NCBI GenBank assembly: GCA_019828545.1 | Contig: JACVRA010000181.1 | Location: 124,001-188,000 of the forward strand | Direction of reading: 5' to 3' | DNA from: Paracamarosporium sp. OC-R06-R3 | Lineage: Eukaryota; Ascomycota; Dothideomycetes; Pleosporales; Didymosphaeriaceae | Length of the DNA stretch: 64,000 nucleotides | Shown: positions 44,824 to 56,355 of the stretch, piece by piece | Layout of the letters: every line of letters starts with the position of its first letter | Numbering within the stretch: the stretch's first letter is position 1 | The notes under the pieces: model-generated | The model's input: the letters and a program-made list of their open reading frames with translations, nothing else | What the model was told of the DNA's origin: nothing | Databases searched by the model: none | Translations under genes and position numbers: made by a program

Positions 44824-46081
44824 TCATCCCATAATCCGCCGCCGTCGCCCGCTGTCGACGCTCACCGTATTGTCCGGTCCTATCGAAATGCTCAGGCTGG
44901 AGTTCTCGTCTTCGGATTGGTTCCTCCGTCGTAACGCTGCGCCCTGAGACTTGCTCCTTTCGGGGTTGATGACGAGCCACGTTGCACCCCCGTCGGCATC
45001 TTCTTGTTGCATGAGCTGGAGTTGCCCTCCGTTTCTTCCTCGTGGTCGTGGCGACTTTGGCGATGGGGGAGGTATGAACAGAGTTCCGAACTTGGTTACC
45101 CTGATTGGGAGAGTGGTGAGAGATGTTGGTAAGGGCATTGACTCTACAAGGGTGACTTTCTCGAGTGGTAGGTTTGAGAGCAGTGAGGCTGGTAAGTCGG
45201 CAGGCGAGCACGCTACGATGACGTGGCGAAGGTGCACGCTTGAGGTGTAGAATGAGAGGTTCTCTGCTTTGTGGTTAGTTCGGTCACATTAAAGGATGAC
45301 TGGCGTCGTCCTTACCTCTAACCTTCCTTCCTGAACTGCCCTCTTTTCCGACGCCAATATCGACGAAGTCGAAGCTTGATATCCGCCCGCAGAAGCCTGT
45401 CGAGAAAGCACGGAGCGCACCCAAGTTTCTCACTTTATCTTGCCGCACGAGGAAGTTTGCCATGCCCTCCAGGTTGGCATACACCCGCACGAGGATATCC
45501 ATAGCATCTGCATCTTCGAACTGCGGTCGTAGGTACTCCCTTGTCCGGATGAGGAGCTCATCGGCCAAAGCCTCACCACCTTGAGCTTTCCGTGTCAGGT
45601 ACTTGTCATGGAACTGGTCAAGTTAGTTGGGCACACTGCAAGCGCGAAGGATGACGCACTAAGAATCCGTCGGCATCAGCATCGATAAGGACAAGTGCGA
45701 AAGGTCGTCGTGCCTAAGTAGTATAAGAGAGGGATCTGTCGGGACCCGAAGCGAAAAGCGAACCTGTCTCTGTGCCATCGCACCCTCCTTCTCTTTTGCT
45801 TCTACTATCTCGGCTTGTAGTGTTCTTCGCACATTCTGCTCCGAGTTGAGGTCGAGCTCGGTTTGGGCTAGCTTCGCTTCGGTTTTCTCCAGCTTCTCTA
45901 GTAATTCCTACACAAGATGAAAATTAGTAGCGCGTCCTGAGGTCTCCAATACCCAAGCTCTGGGGAGGAGTCATACTTCGATCAACTCATGTCTCTTCTC
46001 TTCTAGGATCCTGAACTGGGCAAGTCGCTCACGGTACGTCGTCGGAACAGGTGGAGGTGGAGGTGCCGGAGTGTCTGCCAT
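44824..46081 (-). CDS. Protein with the conserved domain of fungal CCCH zinc-finger proteins, no zinc finger
   Basis: Five exons (46081-45977, 45907-45764, 45713-45660, 45613-45316, 45263-44824) give 346 residues. A proline-rich N-terminus (TPAPPPPPVPTTYRERLAQF) leads into a coiled coil rich in Glu/Lys/Leu (LLEKLEKTEAKLAQTELDL). The domain follows: ARRPFALVLIDADADGFL, GGEALADELLIRTREYL, DILVRVYANLEGMANFL, FSTGFCGRISSFDFVDIG and HLRHVIVACSPADLP. I associate this set with the N-terminal domain of fungal C-x8-C-x5-C-x3-H proteins. The Asp-rich LIDADAD strand is suggestive of a NYN/PIN-like fold, but that is inference. The last 100 residues are Ser/Arg/Gly-rich and disordered, with no CCCH finger. 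Confidence 0.75.
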
Positions 46082-46820
46082 TTTGCTGTTTGTAACGTGA
46101 GGATCTGGGGCAACCTTGCATTTAAACAAGCTCAGTGCGCGTTTTGGGTTCGGCGCGTCATGTCGGGCCTAGGTGGCTCTGCATGCAGGTAAAGTGCGGT
46201 GACCCGGCGACGATTAGGATGTTAAACGTAGCGAACGCTGATTGGTTCGCGAAGTGGAGGCTGAAAGCGTGATTCGATGCTTCGCGCTTAGAGTTGACCG
46301 GATGAAGAGGCGGATGCACGGGCGGGACTGTTGGCGGGCGCTGGCGGAGTTGGCGTCGCGGGGCGGGCAATGTATTTGTGGTGCGTTGTTAAGAGGCGGA
46401 GCTGTAGCTTCTTGGTGGCGACTCCATGCTTTAGCTGGCTGTGGTATTATGATACCCGCACAATTATTGATGTCGGTTGCTCTCACGTCGGCAAGGTTTT
46501 GCTCAGTGCTGTACGATGCCCAATCTGAAGATCATCGTGGAACGGGCCAGGTACTCCCTGTTCATTGCTACCCAAATGTTTCGGCTCGCGAACACCCTTC
46601 GTACATTTCCGGCATCCCGCCTCTATAATTACAATGCATTTCCACCTACGTCTATGCGCTTATTTTCAAATGTTACAATATGACTGACACTGATAATGAT
46701 ACACGTATTTTTGCCTTCGTTGTGCCGAATGGTGCTTAGCTCTTCCATGCAAGACCACGCTATGATACAAGTCTCTCCCAAGGACTGTTCTTCGCATCCG
46801 AGCTCTCGCTGCCTCCATGC
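46082..46820. other. Intergenic, no gene seen
   Basis: About 740 bp between the start of the preceding minus-strand gene and the stop of the RRM gene. GC-rich promoter-like sequence near 46090-46400, then A/T-rich. Open frames here are short and without motifs. Confidence 0.55.
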
Positions 46821-47981
46821 TTACGCGGCCTTTTGATAGTTCGGGCGGTATGCGCGCTTTGAAGGTGCCCTAGTCTCATCCTTCCAGTTCCTGTGGCGAT
46901 CAAAGTTCATCGGATCTTTCTTAGTCTTCTTCGAAACCCAATCTTCGTGGATTTCCGAGTCGGGAGGTGCCAAACCCTTCTCTTGCAATTCGGCTAATAA
47001 GGCTTTGTTAACCTTTCCAATTTCATACGCTTTGGCTGGGTCAACTTCGGAACGCTTCGCCCACACCAGTACACCTTCGACTTCTGTGTCATTTATCGCA
47101 CGGATAGCTTCGTCTGCGCCCTCTCTGGTGGTGAAGTCGATGTGGCAGAAAAACTTGGGATTGAAGGTGGTTTGTCCATACTGGGGCGTTAGCCGGCTAA
47201 TTGACTCGATTCCAAACCGGTCGAATGCTTGTTCGATGACTTTGAAATCCGTATTACGTCGCTGGCTTGGAGACTCGCCCTTCGTACCCCATGCCGGTGA
47301 CCTGACAGAAATACGAACACGGCGGCCTTCAAGAAGGGGCTGGACCGCTTCCTTGCTTCCGGCTTCATCGTTGCGAACGAAATAGGGATAAGATCTGGAG
47401 GTTTGGATGGTCTTCCAAGAAAACTCTGGACTCAGTGCCCTGAGAAATACTTTGTTACCAAGGGATTCGTTGCCATTGAGCTTCTCGATGGCTTTTTGAG
47501 CTTGCTGCTCATCTGCCAACTCTACTGATGCATAGGTGTCGCCTTCATATCTGAAGCGGTCCAAGTTCATGTGCACATCGACGCTATAATACCCAAATCA
47601 GCTAAGGTCATGTGACGAGTGCAGGTTTCCACCTGTGACCAAGAGAATACGATTGTAGACATACACCTTAAATCCTGCATTGTTGAACAACGCTTCCACT
47701 GTACCTCTCGTAGCGCGTCTGGGCACTTTGAACACCTTGACAGAACGGGCATTTTTTCTTCGCTGTTCCCCTGGAATCGAAGCCTGGGAAGCCGGAAACG
47801 ATGAGGTTGAAGAGCTGCTGGTAGCATCCTGAACGGTCCCCTGCATGAATTGAGGTGTTGAAACAAACGAACGATACGGAGTTGTGATGCGCGCGGATAG
47901 GACGACAGAGTTGGCAATGCGCGTCGTAGAACCCCTGAAGACCAGGCCTCGACCCAATGAGCAAACCCGGGGTAACGCCAT
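46821..47981 (-). CDS. RRM RNA-binding protein, probably mitochondrial
   Basis: Two exons (47981-47665, 47583-46821) give 359 residues. The N-terminal 45 residues are Arg/Ser-rich without acidic residues (MALPRVCSLGRGLVFRG, then RFVSTPQF-like text), as in a mitochondrial leader. An RRM spans the intron: SVKVFKVPRRATRGTVEALF (RNP2-like strand and helix 1), then YEGDTYASVELADEQQAQKA (RNP1-like strand) and helix 2, ending KVFLRALSPEF. A second RRM-like module follows with RRVRISVRSPAWG, DFKVIEQAFDRFGIESISRL, KFFCHIDFTTREGADEAIRA and VEGVLVWAKR. The C-terminus is basic. A role in mitochondrial RNA metabolism is inferred from leader plus domains. Confidence 0.85.
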
Positions 47982-48625
47982 GTCGGTTATATAGAGCTAT
48001 TCCAAGGAGAAGCCGGTAAACTGATTCGGAAAGAAAGGAAGGACAGACGTTGTGTCAATTGACTGTTTAATGATGGCTGCGCACGCCCTGTGTTGGAAAA
48101 GTTAGTTTGGAGACGCCAAGACATGTCACATGATATATCGATAAGAAGGTTAGCGCGATCCTCTGTGCCTGAAACTCCAAGCGAGTTACGTTCTCTAGTT
48201 TCCGTCTGCAGTGTATGAGGAATGCAATATTACACGCTTGCCATGTTGTCTCAGGTGTCCAAATTCTCGTGATAGGCTCGGAGCTTCTCAATAACTTACT
48301 GATCGATCCCTTTTTCGTAGACTTCGAAGACAAAATTGGCCAGGATAGGCAAACATTGGTTGGACAACTTTGAGTTATCTACTAATGGTTGGCTAAGTAT
48401 ATCCAGAGTAACGTAAGTCTAACGGTCCAAGCGGACATGAGCAACATAGCGGAGCAACCTCAAGACACGCGATGAGGATGAAATGAGGAGAAAGGTATCT
48501 CAACAATGGAAACCGATCCTCCCAGAAATGTGATCGCCGAGATAAATCAACAGCCCTACATTGAGACAAAAAAGTGAACTCAGAATCGTTCAAGGAAACA
48601 ATCAGTAGTCTACCTAAGGAACGAA
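47982..48625. other. Intergenic, no gene seen
   Basis: About 640 bp between the start of the RRM gene and the stop of the P450 gene. No coding character or repeat recognised. Confidence 0.55.
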
Positions 48626-50294
48626 CTACAAAACCCTTGGCCGAAATTGCAACAATGGTCCGTCCTTCATACTCGCAAACCGATCCTCGATCTGATACTC
48701 CGTTGTTCGCGTCCTTCCAACCTCGAGATCTTTGCTTCCTGCGCCTAATGTCGATCCGGGTGCCAACTTCAGATCAAACAAGAACAGCACTCGTGCAATC
48801 GTGATAGTCAGCTCTACATACGCCAGTCCCTTGCCAATGCATCCTCTGGGGCCTATACTGAATGGGCAGAACGCAGCATGGGCATCTGAGAGTTTGTTGT
48901 GCAGAGGGTTAGCCGCTGGATCGGAAAGCCATCGCTCAGGGATGTAGTCGAACGGGCGCGGGTAGTAGTCGGGATTATGGTGAACGGCATAATGCGGAAC
49001 ACCTACGTCGACTCCGGCGGGGATGTGGTGGCCATCGATGTCGATACCTCCAGGGAGAACTTGCCGTGGGAGAGCGCCAGCAACCGGTGGTGTCATGCGC
49101 ATGGACTCGTCAATACACGCACGCAGATACGCACAGCCGCTGAGCTTCGGACCGGAAACAATCTCTTCAGAATCAGAAAACGTATCACGGATTTCCTGGC
49201 TTAATTTCTGCAGCGTCGTCGTGTTGTGTGCAAGGTAGAAAAACGTGGCTGCCATGGCGGTAGACGTCGTATCCGAGCCAGCTATGATCAACAAATTCGA
49301 TTCGCCCCACAGCTCGTCCATGCTGAATCCGTTACCGGTTTCGGGGTCCTTTGCGTTTAACAGGTGGTAGAAGAAGTCTTTCCGGTCGACATCGAGGCCC
49401 ATCTTCGTCCTCTCCATCGCCTGCGCCTTGCTGTACTGCATGTACTGCCCTCGCTGAGCCGCAATCTTCCGGAAGAGAATCTTATCCAGATGCCAATTGT
49501 GTATCGTCAAGTGCGTTCCACACTATCCACGTTAGAAACCACTCCACCACCACCAAACAGAAAACTTACAATCAAATGCCGATGCGCCGCGTTCCCAACC
49601 AAATCCACCGCAAACCGGTTCACGGGGCTCTCCAACATACCAAAAGCCTTGCCAAACACTAAGTCACCCATGATATCGAAAACCAACCAATTACACCAAT
49701 TCGCCACGTTCCACGGCTGATTCCACCCCTTCTCCCCCTCTTTCCCCTTCTCCTCCAGCAACCGACACGCCGTCCTCACATTCGCCAGAATCCACTTTTC
49801 CAAGCTCTTAATCGCCTGGTCGCTAAACGCATGGCTCATAACCCGTCTCTTCCGCGCATGCTGCAGCTTATCGATGCTGCTGTGCACATTAACCGTGTTC
49901 TTGTTCGCGGGGAACGCGGTGTAGAAATCTGCTTTTCGCACGTTGGCGCGGAACCCGTAGATGGTTTTTAGGGCCGTGGATGTATTGCATGAGAGTGTGT
50001 TGGGGCCGATGCGCACGTAGGGTCCGTACTGCTCGTGCGCGCGCTGGAAGGCGAGGTGTCGGGAGCCGCGGTAGGCGTAGTAGGTTAGGTAGATGTCGGT
50101 TATGGCTGCGAGTTTTGGGCCTGGGTAGCGGGCGAGGGGGTGCAGGGTTAGGCGGTAGACGATGACTGCGGTGATCTGGGGATGTTAGGGGTGGAGGGTT
50201 GCTCGGGAGGGATACGCACGTAGAGGGTAATAAGGCCGAAGATGGAGGCTAGGAGGAGGAGCGGGGACGTAAGAAGGCTGAGGAGGAACTCCAT
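48626..50294 (-). CDS. Cytochrome P450 monooxygenase
   Basis: ER-anchored haem monooxygenase. Three exons (50294-50220, 50175-49570, 49522-48626) give 525 residues. The N-terminus is a membrane anchor (MEFLLSLLTSPLLLLASIFG), followed by the hinge LTLHPLARYPGPKLAA. The I-helix motif is IIAGSDTTSTAMAA, the K-helix ExxR is in CIDESMRMTPPVAGALPR, the PERF-like motif is YIPERW, and the haem loop is FCPFSIGPRGCIGKGLAY with Cys ligand. All catalytic elements are intact. The type resembles fungal P450s of the benzoate-4-hydroxylase-like or trichothecene-like clans; I do not assign a CYP number. No polyketide synthase or other cluster enzyme is adjacent, so the substrate is unknown. Confidence 0.94.
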
Positions 50295-51000
50295 GATGGA
50301 TCGCTGGAGGCTTTTCACAACTAGGTCATGGACACAGAACAGAAGTGCAACGAAGCTTCTTATCTTCTTACACGCCTGTTGAGCTTTCGACGAACGCTTT
50401 CACCGATGATGCATAAGCGACCCAAAGGGAGGTGGACGATAACGTCGGTCTATATACTCTTTGCCTGCCACCACCATCCGCACTCCCTTGAAATGCCATC
50501 GCACAATCAGCAATGTAATCATGGTAAGCAAGCGTCCTAGCGTTTCCGGCATGAAGGTGGGTCATGTGCTGATTTTCCAATGCGGGAGGTGGTGGATATA
50601 TCGAACGGACGGTGGCGGCTATTCACGGCTATCAATGCGTGCAACAATACCAAGCGGATATTCCAGTCTGGCGCGGATACTCTGGCATAGATTTTAGTGT
50701 AGGAGAGCGATAGCGCATTTGACAAAGGATGGGCGCGGATATTGCGTCTACAAGTTATCAGAGATAGCGGTGTCTAAGCGGAGGTACACGGTGTGAACAT
50801 TGGTATACGCGAAATCTGATGCGACTTCAAAGGTGTGGGAGTAGGTCTTTTTATTTTGATTTACTAATACGACTATAGGCACATTTGTGCGTCCATCCTT
50901 TCATTATGTTTGATGGTGATGATCATTTCTCGTAAACGCGAATATCCTCGCAGTCTCTTTTCCCCCCTCTCTCCACTTCTTCCCCGACTTCCCTATCCCT
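50295..51000. other. Intergenic, no gene seen
   Basis: About 700 bp holding the P450 promoter and the 3' region of the next minus-strand gene. Short open frames only, none with motifs. Confidence 0.55.
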
Positions 51001-51318
51001 TTAAGCACCACCCTCCCTCTTCGCGTATTCGTCCTCCATTCGCTCCTCAAACTCCCTGTCCCTGGCCTCTTGTCCCTCCTGATCCGTTACATCCTCGATT
51101 CTGCCCTTCGTGCCTGCCTCTTCGATCTGTCGTCCGGCATTATCATACTGCAATCTCTCTTCGCGAGCCGCTTGTCCAGGCTCTTGTGAGCTGCGGTGCA
51201 CTTTTGTGCCCGTCGGATCGCTGAAAGTGGCCTCGCTGCGGGAGCGGGTTTCACCGTTGACGGTGGATGAGGAGAAGGAGTAGGAGGCGGACTGGAATGT
51301 AGACTGTTGGTTGGACAT
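51001..51318 (-). CDS. Small conserved hydrophilic protein, function unknown
   Basis: Intronless, 105 residues, no signal peptide or membrane segment. The N-terminal part is Ser-rich (FQSASYSFSSSTVNGETRSR), followed by DPTGTKVHRSSQEPGQA, EERLQYDNAGRQIEEAG and an acidic, Glu/Arg-rich tail beginning GRIEDVTDQEGQEARDREF. I recognise the overall layout (STVNGE, DPTGT, EERxYDxxGRQ, GRIEDVTD) as a small conserved ascomycete protein of unknown role. It is likely intrinsically disordered. It shares a divergent promoter of about 550 bp with the next gene. Confidence 0.75.
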   Translation of the reverse strand: MSNQQSTFQSASYSFSSSTVNGETRSRSEATFSDPTGTKVHRSSQEPGQAAREERLQYDNAGRQIEEAGTKGRIEDVTDQEGQEARDREFEERMEDEYAKREGGA

Positions 51319-51866
51319 TTTGGGTGTATAAGATTCTCTGGATATTGTAGGTGTGTTTTTGTTCCGCGAGGATGCTTTGGGGTCAAGATGCGGAGGCGTT
51401 TGCTCGTTTATAGGTTTATGGGATATGGATGGGCTGAGGGTGACGACAGTGACGTCATGTTCCAGCGACGTGCGACAAAGGTCGATCGCAATCGCGGAAC
51501 CATCATGAAGATCTCAGAAGAAATCGTTCGAACACAGTGTCAGATCCGCCATACCGTCTACTCTCGAAACAGACCTTGCTTTCTGTGCCCCATGAATAGC
51601 ATGTACATTGGATGTCATCTCCTCTTTGCTTAATAAGATATGCAGTAATTCACTTCCTCTCTTCAGGATCATCTCAACAACTATTCCCAATCATACACTC
51701 AATCCAACAATAATAATCGATCGCTCGCAATCTTGATCTGAATGCTTACGAACGTGCCTATTCAGGCCTGACAGCTGCGCCCCCACGCCAAGAGACTAAA
51801 GTTGCGATCGCTTTGGTTCCTTAACGGCGATCGTCCCGCTGTCGCTGCCCGTCCGAACTACCAAAC
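51319..51866. promoter_or_regulatory. Divergent promoter region
   Basis: About 550 bp between two divergent start codons. It contains two copies of the palindrome GCGATCGC or close variants near 51806-51830 (TTGCGATCGCTTT and GGCGATCGTC). Otherwise nothing recognised. Confidence 0.45.
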
Positions 51867-53235
51867 ATGCGTTCGCTACCGTTTGTTCTGCCGTTCCTTT
51901 CGTTGTCCCTCCCACATGCCGTCTTCGGCACGCCTGAGCTGTCGCTTGACTGCGCCAGCCGCGATGGCAGGATGAACCTCGAGTGCAACCGGCCTATGAA
52001 GCCTGTCACCACCGTTACCCCTGGTGCATATTACATCGCAAAGATCTCGTGTCCGGAATGTGAGGTGCAGGAGTTCTACGGCGAGCGCGAGAACAGGACG
52101 TATCAGCTCGTGCAAAAGGAGAATGATTTGGTGGGTATTCCATCTCTCAGGAGGTAGTCGAGGCTGACCTGCTGCGCCGCAGTTCTTCAACATCTCCTTG
52201 ACGCGAGACCACCGTACGCTGCTGCTGAACGGCAAGCCGATCTTTCCGTCGCTAGCTACGAACCCACATCCGCCGATCATATCGACTTCGCAGATACCGC
52301 CGAATTTCACGCGCATCGACCTCGCAGACACGCTCGCATGTGCCCGCAAGTGCCGGGACGAGAGCCGTGGCTGCGAGTGTATAGAGTCAGTTATATCAAA
52401 CGCCGACCTAGACTTTGATTACTACTCCAAATGGTTGGAGTCGCAACCGGAGACCCAGACCGAGAAATGGGAGATCACGTTTGATGCAATCGGCGGCACC
52501 AATGGACCCCCGAAGGATACAGGACGCACGTTTGGTAGCGATGATCAGTCAGTGCTGCGCATCATCATGCAAGGCAAGGAAATACAAGAGGAGAACTCAG
52601 GCGGTCATAATCAGGCCGCAAGCCCCTTGTCCGGTGGCTACCAGGAGGCGGAAACTCTGTACGAGTACGAAATCGCCAGCATTGAGTTCTCGCAAAGATA
52701 CAGCTCCGTGCCGCGTGTTGAGAAGCTTGGGTTCATGGACAAACTGCGACGCTTTTTCGGCACCGACATCGTGCGTTCGGATGACCACATCGTTTACCTC
52801 GCGGAAGAATGGGGCGGCTATGGGAAGAAGGGATCGCTCCGCCAAGGCTTCGGCATCGTGGTTCATGAATGGCGCTGGGACATTGTCTTCACTGTCTTGG
52901 GCTTTGTCGTCTTGGGCCTCGCCTGCCTGTGGTTCGCTTGGTGGCTGTTCTTCGCGGTGAAGACGCAAAGAGAGCTTGCGAGATGGGATGGGATGGACCA
53001 AGTCTGGGCCCGCATGCGGCGAGACGGATCTGATGAGGAGGACGCGCAGTTGCTGGCTGGTGGATATAGGGATGAACAGGCGTATAGGGATAGAGCGAGC
53101 AGAGACGAAAGTTATCGGGATGAACCTGAGGAGCGGCCACCCGCGTACTCAGACGAAATTCAGACGAACAAGCCGCTGCCGAGCAAACCGTTGCCGGAGA
53201 AACCTCTACCTACCGTTCCGCTTATCGATACATAG
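51867..53235 (+). CDS. Type I single-pass membrane protein, conserved fungal, function unknown
   Basis: Two exons (51867-52130, 52183-53235) give 438 residues. A signal peptide (MRSLPFVLPFLSLSLPHAVF) precedes a lumenal or extracellular region of about 260 residues with paired cysteines (CPECEVQEF, ACARKCRDESRGCEC) and N-glycosylation sites (ENRT, NISL, NFT). One transmembrane helix follows (IVFTVLGFVVLGLACLWF). The cytosolic tail is charged, with Tyr-Arg-Asp repeats (GYRDEQAYRDRA, ESYRDEPEER), a PPAY motif, and an ending in KPLPSKPLPEKPLPTVPL. The PPxY and PxxP motifs are typical of WW/ubiquitin-ligase and SH3 partners. I do not recognise a named family. The Ca/lectin-like appearance of the ectodomain is not certain enough to claim. 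Confidence 0.85.
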
Positions 53236-53898
53236 AATGGCAAGTTGGGTTTGTTTTACGTTATATATTGTATATACTAAATACTTTCTGTACATATGGG
53301 CGAGTCACTCGAGTTTGTATTAGGCGCACGACTATGTTTTGCTGAACACTACTATGGCATTCAAGATCCAACAGATGCGATTTGCACTTATTTTACATAT
53401 TCAAGTGCCAAGCTCTCTATCAATATGCACACGGAGTTAGGATATTGGTCTCGCTGGGCGTAATTCCTCAGTCAGCTTTGAAGGGGTCTGTTGTGTAACG
53501 TCGAATCACTGTACGTGTATACGCTCCGTGAACAGACTTGGATCACTCGCGTTAACAAGGCATACGATCCTTATATCTGTTTTGGTCCCGCTTTGGCTTA
53601 TAATACCCAAGATCCCCCCCACTTCGCGTCCTTAGCCCCGCCAAAATCCCGATGGAGCATGACGCAAGAAAACATTTCGTCCCACTTCGTATGAGTAAGG
53701 ATCATTATACATAGGCCTATTGTTCTAGTGTGACTCTCGACATCGTTTTCCGAAGACTCCGAAGCTTTCGGTAGACCAGCCCGACTGTGAGATTCTAGAT
53801 TGTCTTCATTAGGAGAACGAATTCCGAAGTCCTTACCACACTAAATCGTACCAATCCAAACAAGTCACATAGAAGACTATACGAACAGCATCTCCAAG
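53236..53898. other. Intergenic, no gene seen
   Basis: About 660 bp between two plus-strand genes. A/T-rich 3' region, then the promoter of the NmrA-like gene. No motif-bearing open frame. Confidence 0.55.
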
Positions 53899-54903
53899 AT
53901 GGTACGCATCGCTGTAGCAGGCGGCACAGGCAGTACGTCCATGTTGACATTGTCGATCGCATACACATTACTAACACCATATACAGATGTTGCCACAGAG
54001 ATTCTACGCACCCCAATCGCATCAGGCAATCACGAAATCACAATCTTCACACGCTCAAACCCCACCTCACTCACTCCAGGCGTCTCCTACAAAAAAGTCG
54101 ACTACACCAACCTCACCTCACTGACCTCAGCCCTACAAGGCTTCGACGTCTGTCTCTCCTTCCTCGTAGTCCATCTCGACACCGACTGCACCGTGCAAAA
54201 GAACCTGATCCACGCCTGCATCGCCGCGGGCGTAAAGCGTTTCGCGCCTTCAGAATGGGGCATCAAGAACAAGAACGGATGTCCACCCTACGCAAATAAG
54301 GACGCTATCGCCGAGTACCTCGCGTCCCTCAAGGCCAACGGCGAACTCGGGCAGCTGGAATACTGCCTCTTCCAGCCAAGCATCTTCATGGACTACTTCG
54401 CGCATCCGCACCCACTCTCCCCGAACCTAATCACCTGGCCCTTCTTCATCGACTTCGAGAACCGCCGCGCCATGATCCTGGACGACGGGAACCAACCCCT
54501 CGCTCTAACTGCTATATCCAGCATCTCCGACGTTCTGGATCTCGCGCTGGGGGACTCCCAGCCCTGGCCAACTATCGGGGGCATGCGCGGCGCACGCACC
54601 ACCATCAACGAGCTTGTCGCCCTAGGCAAGAAGCTAAGGGGCGGAAAGTGGACGATTGAGCATGTCAAGGGTGAGGATATCGAGAACGATGTCTTGACTG
54701 CGAGTTGGGTCCCGCAGATGAGCCATCCTGTTATACCGCAGGAGAACAGAGAAGCTTTCTCCAAGGAGTTTGTGATTATGTTCTTCAAGGGTGTATTGAG
54801 GGGTGCGTGGGATGTGAGCGATGAGTGGAATCGGAGGTTTCCTGGGTATGGGTTTGCGGGGTTGGAAGAGTATCTGAGGAAGGCTTGGGAGGGGAAGGCG
54901 TAG
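53899..54903 (+). CDS. NmrA-like / isoflavone-reductase-like NAD(P)-binding protein
   Basis: Cytosolic atypical short-chain dehydrogenase-type protein. Two exons (53899-53932, 53987-54903) with a TACTAAC branch point in the intron give 316 residues. The Rossmann motif MVRIAVAGGTGNVATEIL forms across the intron (GxxGxxG form GGTGNVA). The rest fits the NmrA-like family: HEITIFTRSNP, the central KNLIHACIAAGVKRFAPSEWG, NGELGQLEYCLFQPSIFMDYF, a later LTAISSISDVLDLALGD and the C-terminal EFVIMFFKGVLRGAWDV. SEWG is typical of the isoflavone-reductase-like subgroup. Members are reductases or redox sensors. Substrate not determinable. Strong C-ending codon bias suggests expression. Confidence 0.92.
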   Translation: MVRIAVAGGTGSTSMLTLSIAYTLLTPYTDVATEILRTPIASGNHEITIFTRSNPTSLTPGVSYKKVDYTNLTSLTSALQGFDVCLSFLVVHLDTDCTVQKNLIHACIAAGVKRFAPSEWGIKNKNGCPPYANKDAIAEYLASLKANGELGQLEYCLFQPSIFMDYFAHPHPLSPNLITWPFFIDFENRRAMILDDGNQPLALTAISSISDVLDLALGDSQPWPTIGGMRGARTTINELVALGKKLRGGKWTIEHVKGEDIENDVLTASWVPQMSHPVIPQENREAFSKEFVIMFFKGVLRGAWDVSDEWNRRFPGYGFAGLEEYLRKAWEGKA

Positions 54904-56355
54904 CGTTTCTACTGGGGTGGAGTGGGTAAGATTTGTATAGTTGAACGCGTGTGTCAGGAGTCATAAGGTTCACCTTATCGAAGGGCTACTCGTACGCTAT
55001 TCGGTGGAGCGAGCGCTGTCTGAGGTCTACGTTTAAAAGCGCCCTGTTTATCACGTGATCAATATACGACAAGGCGTTGTGGAAAGGCTTGCTACTCAAT
55101 AACAGAAACTGTAGGCTGTAAACAAGAATTACTTAAGCAATCGCTAAAGACACATCGGTCCGCAGTTGCTCAGCTAACCCAACACTGAAATCTCTAGGGT
55201 GAACAAGCAGTTGTGCGGCTCTGTGTAACCGACTTTTGCCTGATGTCCCTAGCTGGGTTAACACTGCAATATCTAGCGTGATTGAGCAGTTGTACGACTC
55301 TACTTGACCAACTTTAGCCGGGTCAGGTTCACCCCGGTTAACACTGCAATCTCTAGCGTGAACGAGCAGTTGTGAGGCTCTGCTCAACTATATCGAAGCG
55401 CCCGGAAGACTTACTAGCTGAGTCCGAGGCTCTGTTCATGCAACAGTGGACTTTTCAGTGAATCTAGATACCCATCTGTCACCTCCTTATAAACTACTCA
55501 TCATATGAAGCAACTCGCAATACGGCCATCCTCTATACACGAGACAACCTACTATAGGATTTCAAGATATCGTACTACTAGTTTACGATAGCGTAACTAA
55601 TTTATACACATAGCTAGTGTTTTGTAGGCACGTAACTGCTTCTATAGAATATTGTGAAGCAGCATGCAGCCTAAGATATACCCCTAAAATGTGTATATGA
55701 TTAGCGAACGGTACATAAAGAGGGAAGCAGAATGCGGTCCCATATACAGAGCTAATTATGCCTGACAGCTGCACCCTCTGGTGTCAACAGATTCATTTGC
55801 TGCGAATACCTCCTCATCTGCACATCAGGCAGCTTATTATCTAACCGCCTCTTCAAATTGGTGCCCTGACTTTCTACAAGAAGAAAACCTCTTGTTATTC
55901 AGGTCGTATTTCGGCACTTCACATAATTATAGTGGCACCAGACGAATAACGAGTGATTTATCTTTGAAATGAGCACTGCGGACTCCACCATATATAACTA
56001 CGGGCCTAATTGATCAAGACCTACGATGCTAGATAGTCATTCGCTTGAGGCGTGAAATCTTCTAGACCCTAGCATATTGTGCTTCTATTGTGGTTAGGCT
56101 ACTTGGAGACAAGATCGGGACGATTATCCAAAGTGTAGAGACTAATTTATCTAAAAAGCTATCATACAATCTGCTGCCATTCTTATAGTAGTCTATAGTG
56201 CGTTACTGTCATCCTCTTATAATACAAGTTGAATTTTCTCTCTGTCACACCCTAGCTCCGCCAGCCTACCGGACGATTCTTCTACTACCTTCTCCCAACT
56301 TGACATTTCTACCTCTACCACATACCTATCGTCTAACTCTTACAAAACATTACTT
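54904..56355. other. Intergenic region with tandem repeats
   Basis: About 1.45 kb between convergent genes. Apart from the approximately 80-bp tandem repeats, it is A/T-rich with many short inverted tracts and no coding character. It could contain a degraded transposable element, but no recognisable transposase segment is visible. Confidence 0.5.
55181..55390. repeat. Three imperfect tandem repeats, period about 80 bp
   Basis: Units start with AACACTG at 55181, 55260 and 55340. Each contains an ATCTCTAG.GTGA block and then GAGCAGTTGT and GGCTCT or close variants. A partial preceding copy near 55161 (CGCAGTTGCTCAGCTAAC) suggests an older array. Mismatches include many C/T and G/A changes. Confidence 0.8.

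Noticed and set aside
55181..55390. CRISPR-like spaced repeats
   Set aside because: Units are about 80 bp, contiguous and degenerate, without spacer-repeat structure, in a eukaryotic genome.
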